Positions 1-6,544 are shown, numbered from the stretch's first letter. The stretch is 20,864 nt of DNA from an uncultured Collinsella sp. (GCA_900756945.1 CAAELZ010000044.1:1-20864); one strand, 5' to 3'. Numbers and translations are program-made. The notes: generated by a model from the letters alone, not told the origin.

Positions 1-181
1 ACTTAATGTGCTTTCCGTCTTGCGCAGGACTGTAGAGCAGGAAAGTTCATATGCGCCGCCCGGCTCCCGCGGCTCCCGAGGGGTATCTCCCATGCAAAAA
101 CTTTTGTTGGGTAAAGTCCGAGGTCAGTGGCGTTTTATAACGAGAAATTCAAAAAAGTTGAAAATCCATTACAAATTTGCG
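1..181. other. Unassigned sequence before the cstA promoter
   Basis: I see no supportable gene here. A 63-codon open frame at 8-199 has an Arg/Ser/Pro-rich start, no clear ribosome binding site and no recognisable family, so it is not called. The stretch turns AT-rich towards 150-181, as expected just upstream of a promoter. It may contain the tail of whatever lies to the left of the window. Confidence 0.4.
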
Positions 182-210
182 TTGACTTTAGGTAACTAAA
201 GTTTCATACT
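182..210 (+). promoter_or_regulatory. Probable sigma-70-type promoter of cstA with an operator-like inverted repeat
   Basis: TTGACT at 182-187 (5/6 to the -35 consensus) and CATACT at 205-210 (4/6 to -10) are separated by exactly 17 bp. The spacer carries an inverted repeat, ACTTTAG (185-191) and CTAAAGT (196-202), with a 4-bp centre. A dimeric regulator bound there would block RNA polymerase. Predicted transcription start is near 217, giving a 5' leader of about 235 nt before cstA. The identity of the regulator is unknown. Confidence 0.55.
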
Positions 211-257
211 CCTTTTCAACCACTGGGGGATGTGAACACGCACGGATCGTTCACATC

Positions 258-326
258 ATGATTGAAGAGGATTTCTTAGACATGTTCACGCATCAGCTAA
301 ACATTATCAGCGTAGTAATTATCTGA
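258..326 (+). CDS. Possible 22-codon Ile/Val-rich leader peptide
   Basis: An ATG at 258 opens a 22-residue frame ending in NIISVVII just before TGA at 324-326. Ile and Val runs upstream of an intrinsic terminator resemble leader peptides of branched-chain amino acid attenuators, and the ATT and GTA codons used look unusual for this GC-rich sequence. Against it: no convincing Shine-Dalgarno precedes the ATG, and no classical antiterminator complementary to the terminator arm is evident. The downstream gene is a transporter of the pyruvate/peptide type, so a link to Ile/Val status would be indirect. Confidence 0.25.
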   Translation: MIEEDFLDMFTHQLNIISVVII

Positions 327-378
327 TGCGGGTTAGCACATACAGCTAGCCCGTACGATAACGGGCGGCTGATGAAGA

Positions 379-416
379 TGAGGGCCGTCGAGCGCAACCG
401 ACGGCCCTCATTTTTT
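379..416 (+). terminator. Intrinsic terminator inside the cstA leader
   Basis: A perfect 12-bp GC-rich stem (379-390 with 399-410), an 8-nt loop and six T residues at 411-416 make a textbook Rho-independent terminator. It lies 35 bp before the cstA start codon and downstream of the only good promoter candidate, so it probably acts as an attenuator. Confidence 0.85.
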
Positions 417-451
417 ATGTCTAGGAAGTTCTTTTTAGAGGAGGAAATGTA

Positions 452-2341
452 ATGAACGGAGTTTTGCTCATGGTTGTGGCCGCGGCGGTGCTCGCCTGTG
501 GCTATCTGGGCTACGGCCGCTGGCTGGCCAACAAGTGGGGCGTTGACAAAGAGGCCCTCACGCCGGCCAAGCGCATGAAGGACGGCAAGAGCTTCTCGCC
601 CGTCTCCGCCTTTACCGCGTTCTCGCACCAGTTCAGCTCGATCTGCGGTGCTGGCCCTGTCACGGGTACGATCGTCGCCATGGCCTTTGGCTGGCTGCCC
701 GTCGTGCTCTGGGTCCTCGTCGGCGGCATCTTCTTTGGCGCCGTCCACGACTTTGGTGCTCTGTACGCTTCGATGAAGAACAACGGCAAGTCCCTGGCCC
801 AGCTCATCGAGAAATACATCGGCAAGACCGGCCGTCGCCTGTTCCTGCTGTTCTGCTGGCTGTTCTGCATCATCGTCATCGCCGCTTTCACCGACATGGT
901 CTGCAAGACGTTCATGTTCACCTCGGTCGTTGACGCTTCTGGCGCTGCCACCGGTGCTATCGACTTCACCAAGTCCTATGCCGCCGGCTGCGCTGGTACC
1001 ATCTCCATCCTGTTCACCTTCGTCGCTATCGCCTTTGGTTGGGCCCAGAAGAAGTTCAACCTCACCGGCGCTGCCGAGTTTGTCACTGGCGTGGTGCTCA
1101 TGGTTCTCATGTTTGCCGTCGGCATGCAGTTCCCGGTCTACCTGGACAAGTTCCAGTGGTTCGCCGTTGTCATGGTCTACCTGGTCTTTGCTGGCGCCAT
1201 GCCCATCCAGATGCTCAAGACCCCTCGCGACTACCTCACTTCCATCATGATGATCGTCATGATCGCCTGCGCTGTCCTCGGTATCGTCGTCCTGGGTGTT
1301 AACGGCCAGGCCACCATCACCGCTCCGGCCTTTACCGGCTTCTCCAGCGCTTCTGGCATGATGTTCCCGGTCCTGTTTGTTTCCGTTGCCTGCGGTGCCC
1401 TCTCCGGCTTCCACAGCCTCGTTTCTTCTGGTACCTCCTCCAAGCAGGTCGAGAAGGAGCAGGACGCCGTCAAGGTCGGTTATGGCGCCATGATCGTCGA
1501 GTCCTTCGTCGGCATCCTTGCCATCATCGTCGCCGGCATCATGTTCTCCGACATGAACACCGCCGGTACCGGCGCCCTCAACGCTGGCGTCGCTTCCACC
1601 CCGTTCCAGATCTTCGCTGCTGGTATCTCCCGCGGTATGCAGGCCTTCGGTGTTGACGGCACGCTCGCTACCGTCTTCATGACGATGAACGTTTCCGCTC
1701 TGGCCCTGACCTCGCTCGACGCCGTCGCCCGCATCGCCCGCACCTCGTTCTCCGAGTTCTTTGCCCAGACCAACGACGCCCTGGCCATCGAGTCCAAGGC
1801 CGGCTACATGAAGGTTCTCGGCAACCCCTGGTTCGCCACGGTCGTCACCCTGCTTCCCGGTCTCGCCCTCGCCTTTGGCGGCTATGCCAACATCTGGCCG
1901 CTCTTTGGTGCTTCCAACCAGCTGCTCGGCGGCATGACCATGATCACCCTCGCCGTGTTCTGCAAGTGCACCGGCCGCAAGGGCTGGATGCTCTACGTGC
2001 CCGTCGCCTTCCTGCTCTGCTGCACCTTCACCTCGCTGGTCCAGAGCGCCATGGGCTGCATGACCGCTGTCCAGGCTTACGGCTTCTTCGGCACCATCCC
2101 GGCTACCGCCACCACGGCCGCCGTCTCCGTCGCCGCCACCAAGGGCTTGCAGCTCGTTTTCGCCGTCCTGCTGATGGTCCTGGGCCTCATCGTCGCCGTC
2201 AACTGCCTCAAGGAGTTCTTCGGCAAGGAGGCCGGCTCCATGCCCGACGAGGAGCCCGAGTGGTCCGAGATGGGCAAGGCCGAGTACGGTCGCGCCGCTG
2301 CCGCTGAAGCTCCTGCCGACGCCGAGGCCGCCAAGGCCTAG
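452..2341 (+). CDS. cstA: CstA family carbon-starvation / pyruvate transporter
   Basis: A 629-residue, strongly hydrophobic polytopic membrane protein. Characteristic CstA-family stretches are visible, including HQFSSICGAGPVTG near residue 55, VHDFGALYASMKNNGKSLAQ near 97 and FHSLVSSGTSSKQ near 315. The family (CstA, BtsT/YjiY) imports pyruvate and possibly peptides across the cytoplasmic membrane. It is shorter than the roughly 700-residue E. coli proteins and ends in a cytoplasmic-looking Ala/Glu-rich tail (from about residue 600). The start at 452 follows a strong GAGGAGG ribosome binding site. The gene stands alone between its leader attenuator and a strong terminator, so it is probably monocistronic. 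The substrate is inferred from the family only. Confidence 0.93.
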   Translation: MNGVLLMVVAAAVLACGYLGYGRWLANKWGVDKEALTPAKRMKDGKSFSPVSAFTAFSHQFSSICGAGPVTGTIVAMAFGWLPVVLWVLVGGIFFGAVHDFGALYASMKNNGKSLAQLIEKYIGKTGRRLFLLFCWLFCIIVIAAFTDMVCKTFMFTSVVDASGAATGAIDFTKSYAAGCAGTISILFTFVAIAFGWAQKKFNLTGAAEFVTGVVLMVLMFAVGMQFPVYLDKFQWFAVVMVYLVFAGAMPIQMLKTPRDYLTSIMMIVMIACAVLGIVVLGVNGQATITAPAFTGFSSASGMMFPVLFVSVACGALSGFHSLVSSGTSSKQVEKEQDAVKVGYGAMIVESFVGILAIIVAGIMFSDMNTAGTGALNAGVASTPFQIFAAGISRGMQAFGVDGTLATVFMTMNVSALALTSLDAVARIARTSFSEFFAQTNDALAIESKAGYMKVLGNPWFATVVTLLPGLALAFGGYANIWPLFGASNQLLGGMTMITLAVFCKCTGRKGWMLYVPVAFLLCCTFTSLVQSAMGCMTAVQAYGFFGTIPATATTAAVSVAATKGLQLVFAVLLMVLGLIVAVNCLKEFFGKEAGSMPDEEPEWSEMGKAEYGRAAAAEAPADAEAAKA

Positions 2342-2380
2342 TCGGTCGGACGGGTTGAATCTCCCATCTATTTGACTCGG

Positions 2381-2420
2381 AAAGACCGGGTCCGCAATCA
2401 AGCGGACCCGGTCTTTTTTC
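2381..2420 (+). terminator. Rho-independent terminator of cstA
   Basis: A perfect 15-bp stem (2381-2395 with 2402-2416) with a 6-nt loop runs into a T tract (2414-2419), 40 bp after the cstA stop codon. The A-rich 5' side is short, so it acts mainly on the plus strand. Confidence 0.92.
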
Positions 2421-2524
2421 TTGTGAGAACAGGTGGTGCAAGGGCGTTCTCGCAGATGTTTTGCGTGGATAGGCTCGTGCGTTGTACCATATGAACGTAT
2501 ATGTGTGCATATGAAAGGGGCCCC

Positions 2525-4717
2525 GTGGCCAAGACGGTATATTCCGATAATCAAAACAATGTCGATGCTCTGGCTGAGCGTCTGAGCAGCCAGACATCGC
2601 TTTCTGCCGAGCGCGCCAAGCTGGTTGCCTACGACCTGCTCTGCCGCAAGGCGCTCAAGATTAAGTCGAGCGCGCTGGCGCAGATTTTCCGCTCCGTCGA
2701 TAAGGAATGCGACACCAAGGCGATGCGCGATGAGCTTATCGCGGCAAATATCGTGACCAAGATCGAGGGCAGCGGCATTAACGGGCGCCCGGCGTTCTAT
2801 ACCATCAATGTCGAGATCCGCGATGCCCAGGAGCAGCCTGCCGAGTCCGTCGAAGATTTTGTCGTCGAGGATTCCGCTGACGTGCCTGCTGTGGAAGAAG
2901 CTGCTCCGCGTGAGCATGTCGATACCGATGAGTTGCTCGATGAGAACGTCGTGCGTGCCTTTACGGCCAAGGCGGGACGCGGCGGTTTTGGCGGGGGTGG
3001 CAAGCGCGATGCGCAGCGCCGCGCCCAGCAGGAGCGCTTCCGTCGTGCCGTTGCTCAAAAGGGTGAGACGGATGCCGAGGCTGTTGAGAACGAGGTTGCT
3101 GCCGAGTCGCAGAGGCCCGCGAAGGAGCAAAAGCCCGTGGAGGCCCAGGAGCCCCAGCGTCGCCGTGGTGCCCACTTTAAGGCTGCGCAGCAGGATGTCG
3201 CGCATGAGGTTGAAGAGCCTTCCGAGGCTGCAGACGATGTTGAGGAGTCTGCCAAGAAGGCTCCGGGTTCATGCCGTCCCGGGCGTGGTTTTGCGAGGCG
3301 CGCGTATCCCGTAAGGCGTCAGGAGAAGGGCGAGCCGGCTCCGACCGCTCAGGCCGAGAAGGCCGAACAAACCGAGAAAACCGTTGAGCCGGCGGCTCGC
3401 GAGCAGCAACCTTCCGAGTCGCAGCCTGCGGCTGACACTGAGGTCAAAGCTCAACAGACCGCTGATAAGCAGGCGGGGGAGAGCGCCTCAGGCAAGCCCC
3501 GCCGTCGTCGTCACCGCGGCGGTCGTGGCTCAAATGCCGAGGCCGCGGCCGAGAAGACAGCGACACAAAACGGAGATGAGAAGGCCGAGACTCCGGCGGA
3601 TCAGGTCAAGCGCCAGCCGGCGAAGGAGGTCAAGTCCTATCGTCCGCAAAAGCGCTCGTCTGCGCCCAAGCAGGAACGTAATACCCGGGCAGATTCCAAG
3701 CGTAAGCCTCATGCACAGGCTGAGCCTGCCGCGGCTGATAGTGCTACCCAGCAGCCCGAGTCGGCCGTCCACGGCGAGGTATCGGCGTTTGCCCTTGCCC
3801 GCGTTTTGGGTAGGCAGCTGCTCAAAGTTGTCCCTACGCCTACGGCGCTCTCTAAGATCAAGGAGCAGCAGACTCAAATTGTTAAGGTCGAGGGCAAGGA
3901 CGGCAAAAAGGCGCCGCAGCGCACTCAGCACAACGAGATGTCCAACCGCAAGATTGCCGAGGAAATCGCAATCATCCAGGCTTGGATCGAGCAAAACCGA
4001 GGTGCCGATACGCCGGTTGCCTCGCGCCGCCAGCGTGCCTACCAGATTTTTAACGACGAGAAGGCTTTTGACGGCAAGCACGGTGAGCGCCTGATAAGGC
4101 GCATGACCGAAAAGGGCATCAGCATGCAGGCGATCAAGGTCGCCCCCAACCGCCCCGTGCACTTTACGGGTTTCTTTACGCTGGGCGCCGATAAGCCGTT
4201 CATTATGGTCGAGAACCTGGACACCTACGACGAGATCGTCAGGCTGCTGCGTGGCCGCAAGCACGCCAAGCTCTTTGGCATCAAGGTGGGCGGCGTGATT
4301 TTTGGCGGCGGATGCAAGGCGAGCGTCTCGCATGCCCTGGACGATTATCTGGCTGAGATCGGCTATCGCTTTAACTACGTCTACTACGTGGGCGATATCG
4401 ACCGCGAGGGCGCGCGCATCGTCGAGCAGGCTCGCAATGCCAATGTGGTTGAGATTCGCCTGCATGCCGGCATGTACCGCGCCATGCTCGCCGAGCATAA
4501 GCGTCGCGTGAAGGCCGGCGGCGAGTGCGAGCCCGCGGCTGCCAACCAGGGCGTGCCGCAGAACTTGGCGGCGACGATCAAGGATCTGCCCATGGTCACG
4601 CGCGTGCAGTTCCGCAATGTGCTGCGCGAGGGCGGGCGCATTCCGCAGGAGATTCTGATGACCGCCGACTATCGGGATGGCGACTCGGGAAGCTTCGACC
4701 GCATGCTGAACAACTAA
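2525..4717 (+). CDS. Orphan JetD-like TOPRIM protein with long RG/charged linker
   Basis: A protein of 730 residues with three regions. Residues 1 to about 105 form a conserved-looking helical, winged-helix-like domain ending near GRPAFYTINVE. Residues about 106-440 are low-complexity, rich in Glu, Ala, Lys, Arg and Gln, with RG patches AGRGGFGGGGKRD (near 150) and PRRRRHRGGRGSN (near 325). Residues about 470-725 match the pattern of the JetD/DUF2220 C-terminal TOPRIM domain: VENLDTYDEIVRLL (E563), IFGGGCKASVSHAL, and YYVGDIDREGARIVEQ with D624 and D626. TOPRIM domains bind Mg2+ and cut or join nucleic acid. JetA, JetB and JetC are absent, so this is not a Wadjet operon. The RG-rich linker hints at RNA or DNA binding. 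GTG 2525 is preferred over the in-frame ATG 2501 because AAAGGGG precedes it at proper spacing. The biological role is unknown. Confidence 0.85.
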   Translation: MAKTVYSDNQNNVDALAERLSSQTSLSAERAKLVAYDLLCRKALKIKSSALAQIFRSVDKECDTKAMRDELIAANIVTKIEGSGINGRPAFYTINVEIRDAQEQPAESVEDFVVEDSADVPAVEEAAPREHVDTDELLDENVVRAFTAKAGRGGFGGGGKRDAQRRAQQERFRRAVAQKGETDAEAVENEVAAESQRPAKEQKPVEAQEPQRRRGAHFKAAQQDVAHEVEEPSEAADDVEESAKKAPGSCRPGRGFARRAYPVRRQEKGEPAPTAQAEKAEQTEKTVEPAAREQQPSESQPAADTEVKAQQTADKQAGESASGKPRRRRHRGGRGSNAEAAAEKTATQNGDEKAETPADQVKRQPAKEVKSYRPQKRSSAPKQERNTRADSKRKPHAQAEPAAADSATQQPESAVHGEVSAFALARVLGRQLLKVVPTPTALSKIKEQQTQIVKVEGKDGKKAPQRTQHNEMSNRKIAEEIAIIQAWIEQNRGADTPVASRRQRAYQIFNDEKAFDGKHGERLIRRMTEKGISMQAIKVAPNRPVHFTGFFTLGADKPFIMVENLDTYDEIVRLLRGRKHAKLFGIKVGGVIFGGGCKASVSHALDDYLAEIGYRFNYVYYVGDIDREGARIVEQARNANVVEIRLHAGMYRAMLAEHKRRVKAGGECEPAAANQGVPQNLAATIKDLPMVTRVQFRNVLREGGRIPQEILMTADYRDGDSGSFDRMLNN

Positions 4718-4768
4718 ATTCCGCTCTCCCGGGGCCTGTCGTGGCTTGGCCGTTGCATGCGGCTCGCT

Positions 4769-4801
4769 TTTCGGAACGGGGCTGACGGACACGTTCCGAA
4801 A
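4769..4801. repeat. Hairpin 50 bp after the TOPRIM gene
   Basis: TTTCGGAACG (4769-4778) and CGTTCCGAAA (4792-4801) form a perfect 10-bp stem with a 13-nt loop. There is no T tract, so it is a weak terminator at best. It may be a 3'-end mRNA stabilising structure or another small palindromic repeat. It is the only terminator-like structure after this gene. Confidence 0.5.
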
Positions 4802-4839
4802 TCTACCACCGTCGCTGTGCAGGGTGTCTATAAAGAGCC

Positions 4840-5069
4840 GTGGCCAAAAAACATCAAATATGAGTACTGATACTCTTTTAGTAGCAGTAATTTTGACCAC
4901 ATTTAAGGTGATTTGACGTGTCGATCGAGCAGATAAGCTGCCGTATCTCCTCAAGTGTTCATTAAAGGAAGACCTTGATGCGAATAAATCTCATTAAGAT
5001 CTTCTTTTATTAACGAAAATAATGTAGCTACAACGGTAACAGTACTCATATTTGCCGTTTTTTGGCCAC
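4840..5069. mobile_element. MITE-like element with 30-bp terminal inverted repeats
   Basis: A 230-bp non-coding element is bounded by inverted repeats at 4840-4869 and 5040-5069 that match at 28 of 30 positions, both beginning GTGGCCAAAAAAC when read inward. Weaker similarity continues about 12 bp further inward. The interior is AT-rich and contrasts sharply with the GC-rich surroundings. No transposase frame is inside, and I could not identify a clear target-site duplication. Structure and size fit a miniature inverted-repeat transposable element, mobilised in trans if active. Confidence 0.7.
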
Positions 5070-5104
5070 AGTCCTTCGGAGGGTCCTCGAAAATAGTCCC
5101 GAGC

Positions 5105-5159
5105 CGGCACTTGGGGACGTTCCTATAATGTCGGCACTTAGGAGCGTCCCCAAGTGCCG
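5105..5159. repeat. REP-like 55-bp hairpin
   Basis: CGGCACTTGGGGACG (5105-5119) and its perfect reverse complement (5145-5159) enclose TCCTA/TAGGA (5121-5125 with 5139-5143), giving a stem of about 21 bp with one G-T pair. The 13-nt loop contains a further copy of CGGCACT. Such conserved hairpins with nested repeat copies are typical of REP/BIME elements handled by REP-associated tyrosine transposases. No such transposase is in this window. It sits 35 bp from the MITE-like element. Confidence 0.65.
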
Positions 5160-5162
5160 ACA

Positions 5163-5231
5163 CCGCGTCTGCCTGCGGCGGCCGCGCCCCGCTGCGTCGC
5201 TCCGCACCCTTGCGGGTTCGGATCCCTCCGC
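5163..5231. repeat. GC-rich repeat, copy 1
   Basis: This block shares CCGCGTCTGCCTG, then a 26-bp GC-rich stretch (5176-5201), and CCGCACCCTTGCGGG (5202-5216) with the second copy at 5296-5412. It ends with GGTTCGGATCCCTCCG (5215-5230), which matches the T-arm and acceptor end of the adjacent tRNA-Gln (read on the minus strand) at 15 of 16 positions. No coding function is supported. Confidence 0.6.
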
Positions 5232-5280
5232 TTGGCGGCGTTGGCTCGATTTGCTTGACGTGAGGGGCTCTTGGCTGGTG

Positions 5281-5296
5281 TGGGACGGAGGGATTC
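5281..5296. repeat. 16-bp copy of the tRNA-Gln 3' end
   Basis: TGGGACGGAGGGATTC at 5281-5296 is identical to 5472-5487, the acceptor/T-arm end of tRNA-Gln, in the same orientation about 190 bp away. Duplications of a tRNA 3' end often mark integration sites of mobile elements. Here the intervening DNA is only repeats, so it may be a scar or part of a tRNA-derived repeat family. Confidence 0.5.
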
Positions 5297-5412
5297 CGCG
5301 TCTGCCTGGTCGGCGGCCGCGCCCCGCTGCGTCGCTTCGCTCCTTGCGTGCTGCGCTGGAAAACGCTTCGCGTTTCCTCAGCTCCGCACCCTTGCGGGCT
5401 CGAATTCCTCCG
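5296..5412. repeat. GC-rich repeat, copy 2 (with insertion)
   Basis: This is the second copy of the 5163-5231 block. The first parts match (5296-5308 and 5311-5336), then an extra segment of about 47 bp containing an AAACGC/GCGTTT hairpin is inserted before the shared CCGCACCCTTGCGGG (5384-5398). It ends in GGCTCGAATTCCTCCG (5397-5412), another degenerate tRNA T-arm look-alike (14 of 16). Confidence 0.6.
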
Positions 5413-5420
5413 CTTGCCCA

Positions 5421-5458
5421 CAAGAAAGCGCCCTGGGCCGTTATGGGCTTAGGGCGCT
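5421..5458 (-). terminator. Probable terminator after tRNA-Gln
   Basis: AGCGCCCT (5427-5434) and AGGGCGCT (5451-5458) form an 8-bp stem immediately downstream of the tRNA on the minus strand, followed by a short T-rich tail (TTTCTTG read on minus). The stem is good but the U tract is weak, so termination efficiency is uncertain. Confidence 0.55.
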
Positions 5459-5467
5459 CAGTTTTAA

Positions 5468-5542
5468 TGGCTGGGACGGAGGGATTCGAACCCCCAACAG
5501 CCGGCACCAAAAACCGGAGTTCTACCGTTGAACTACGTCCCA
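5468..5542 (-). tRNA. tRNA-Gln (anticodon TTG), CCA encoded
   Basis: On the minus strand the acceptor arm TGGGACG pairs with CGTCCCA. The D-arm GTTCAACGGTAGAAC and T-arm GGGTTCGAATCCC are intact. The anticodon stem CCGGT/GCCGG carries the loop TTTTGGT, whose anticodon is TTG and decodes CAA (and CAG by wobble). The 3' GCCA is encoded in the DNA (5468-5471). It lies 38 bp downstream of the CwlM-like gene on the same strand with no obvious promoter of its own, so it may be cotranscribed with that gene. Confidence 0.96.
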
Positions 5543-5580
5543 ATGTGTGGTGTTGCCCAAAAGCAACTCGTCTAGTTTAC

Positions 5581-6486
5581 CTAATCTGCGAGGGCATCGC
5601 AAACGCCGTCGAGTAGGCGTACGGCGAGCGTCTGCGCGTCGCTGGCCGTGAAGGTGCCGTTGTAGCGCGTCATGCCCGTGAGCTCAATGCGAATGCGAGC
5701 CGGCTTCTGCTGCGCGGCGACATTGGCGGTGCGGATGCGCTGGGCCAGGTTGTGGCACTCGGCGAGGGCAATCGTGGCGCGTGGCGCGGCGTCGGCGGGC
5801 AGCTCGTCGCTTGCGATCTCGAGCACCAGGTCAACGTCGGTTGGGACCTCGGAGTCGCAGAGCATCATGCCGCTGTTGTCGGTCGTTGCCGTGGCGATGT
5901 TCCACATGCGCGAAGCAACGCTGCGTGCGATGGGGTCCTCACCGATAACGGCGATCTGGAAGCGCTCGAGCACGTTGGCGGCGCGAGCAAAACCGATGCG
6001 GGACTCGGCTTCGGTGACCGAGGGCTTGCCCTCCCACACATGGTGCAGGCGGTTGATGTAGGCGTAGGTGTCCTGGAAGGCCATGCCGTCGGCAAACAGG
6101 CCGACATTTTCCTGGAACTGCTGCAGGGCGGCCTCGGTATGCGGACCAAAGTAGCCGTCGTCTTCGCCACAGGCAAAGCCCAAAACGTTGAGAGCGCGCT
6201 GCAGGGCCTGCACATCGGCGCCATGGAAATTGGGCATGCGCAGATACAGGGTGCGGTCGCCCAGCTTATACGAGGCGTCGACCAGGGCGCTCCAACAGGG
6301 GATATCGACGGCATGACCGGCAGCAAGGCCGCTGTCGAGCCTGAAGGTGCTGACGGCCTGCTCGGTGGTGGTGCCAAAGCGCTTGTCGACAACCTCGGCG
6401 TCATCGATTGTATAGCCGAGCTGCAGAAGGCGGGACTGAACATCCTCGACGGCTGCTCCCTGCATGCCCGTGGTAATAGGTTCCAT
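5581..6486 (-). CDS. CwlM-like peptidoglycan-binding protein with no recognisable amidase site
   Basis: A 301-residue protein with no signal peptide. Two peptidoglycan-binding type-1 repeats are visible at about residues 5-70 and 86-145. The segment DASYKLGDRTLYLR followed by the second repeat (DGYFGPHTEAALQQFQ) closely resembles the actinobacterial CwlM/Rv3915 arrangement, in which two such repeats precede an amidase_3 domain. Here the region after about 155 keeps similar length and secondary-structure character, but I find none of the amidase zinc-ligand motifs (DPGHGG, catalytic E, SxHxN). It is therefore probably non-catalytic. Mycobacterial CwlM is a cytoplasmic activator of MurA, and a similar regulatory role in peptidoglycan precursor supply is plausible but unproven. 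ATG 6486 follows an AAAGGGG ribosome binding site. Confidence 0.8.
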   Translation of the reverse strand: MEPITTGMQGAAVEDVQSRLLQLGYTIDDAEVVDKRFGTTTEQAVSTFRLDSGLAAGHAVDIPCWSALVDASYKLGDRTLYLRMPNFHGADVQALQRALNVLGFACGEDDGYFGPHTEAALQQFQENVGLFADGMAFQDTYAYINRLHHVWEGKPSVTEAESRIGFARAANVLERFQIAVIGEDPIARSVASRMWNIATATTDNSGMMLCDSEVPTDVDLVLEIASDELPADAAPRATIALAECHNLAQRIRTANVAAQQKPARIRIELTGMTRYNGTFTASDAQTLAVRLLDGVCDALAD

Positions 6487-6515
6487 GAACGAACCCCTTT
6501 CGGCGTACCATTCGT

Positions 6516-6544
6516 ACTATTTTGAGCGTGTGTCGGATAGACAA
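6516..6544 (-). promoter_or_regulatory. Possible promoter of the CwlM-like gene
   Basis: Read on the minus strand, TTGTCT (6539-6544) and AATAGT (6516-6521) are 17 bp apart, each matching consensus at 4/6. This would give a 5' leader of roughly 20 nt before ATG 6486. The upstream polyprenyl synthase gene has no visible terminator, so read-through is also possible. Confidence 0.35.

Larger units (their letters stand above)
217..416 (+). promoter_or_regulatory. Structured cstA leader, candidate attenuator or riboswitch
   Basis: The leader contains successive inverted repeats: TGTGAAC/GTTCACA (231-237 with 249-255), GCATCAG/CTGATGC (290-296 with 323-329, extendable inward), GGGTTAGC/GCTAGCCC (330-337 with 345-352, one G-U pair), CCCGT/ACGGG (350-354 with 361-365), then a 12-bp terminator hairpin at 379-410. 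Some arms compete: ATCAGC at 292-297 could pair with GCTGAT at 368-373 instead of with 323-329. No promoter is visible in the 35 bp between the terminator and cstA, so cstA transcripts presumably pass through it conditionally. I do not recognise a known riboswitch class. An independent small RNA ending at the terminator is the alternative. Confidence 0.5.

Noticed and set aside
231..255. CRP-type binding site TGTGA...TCACA upstream of cstA
   Set aside because: The half-sites are 15 bp apart instead of 6 and lie downstream of the predicted transcription start, so a leader hairpin is the better explanation.
293..3205. 970-codon minus-strand open frame opposite cstA and the TOPRIM gene
   Set aside because: It spans two well-supported plus-strand genes and their terminator, has Gly/Asp/Glu/His-rich composition typical of the antisense of GC-biased codons, and matches no family.
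2525..4717. Complete Wadjet defence system
   Set aside because: Only a JetD-like C-terminal domain is present; flanking genes are cstA and repeats, with no JetA, JetB or JetC.
3530..4954. 474-codon minus-strand open frame opposite the TOPRIM gene
   Set aside because: It is antisense to the conserved TOPRIM domain, has Arg/Leu-rich shadow composition and no ribosome binding site context.
5062..5616. Open frames over the repeat region and tRNA-Gln
   Set aside because: They read through a MITE end, REP hairpin, duplicated GC blocks and a tRNA gene, so apparent proteins are artefacts of GC-rich repeats.
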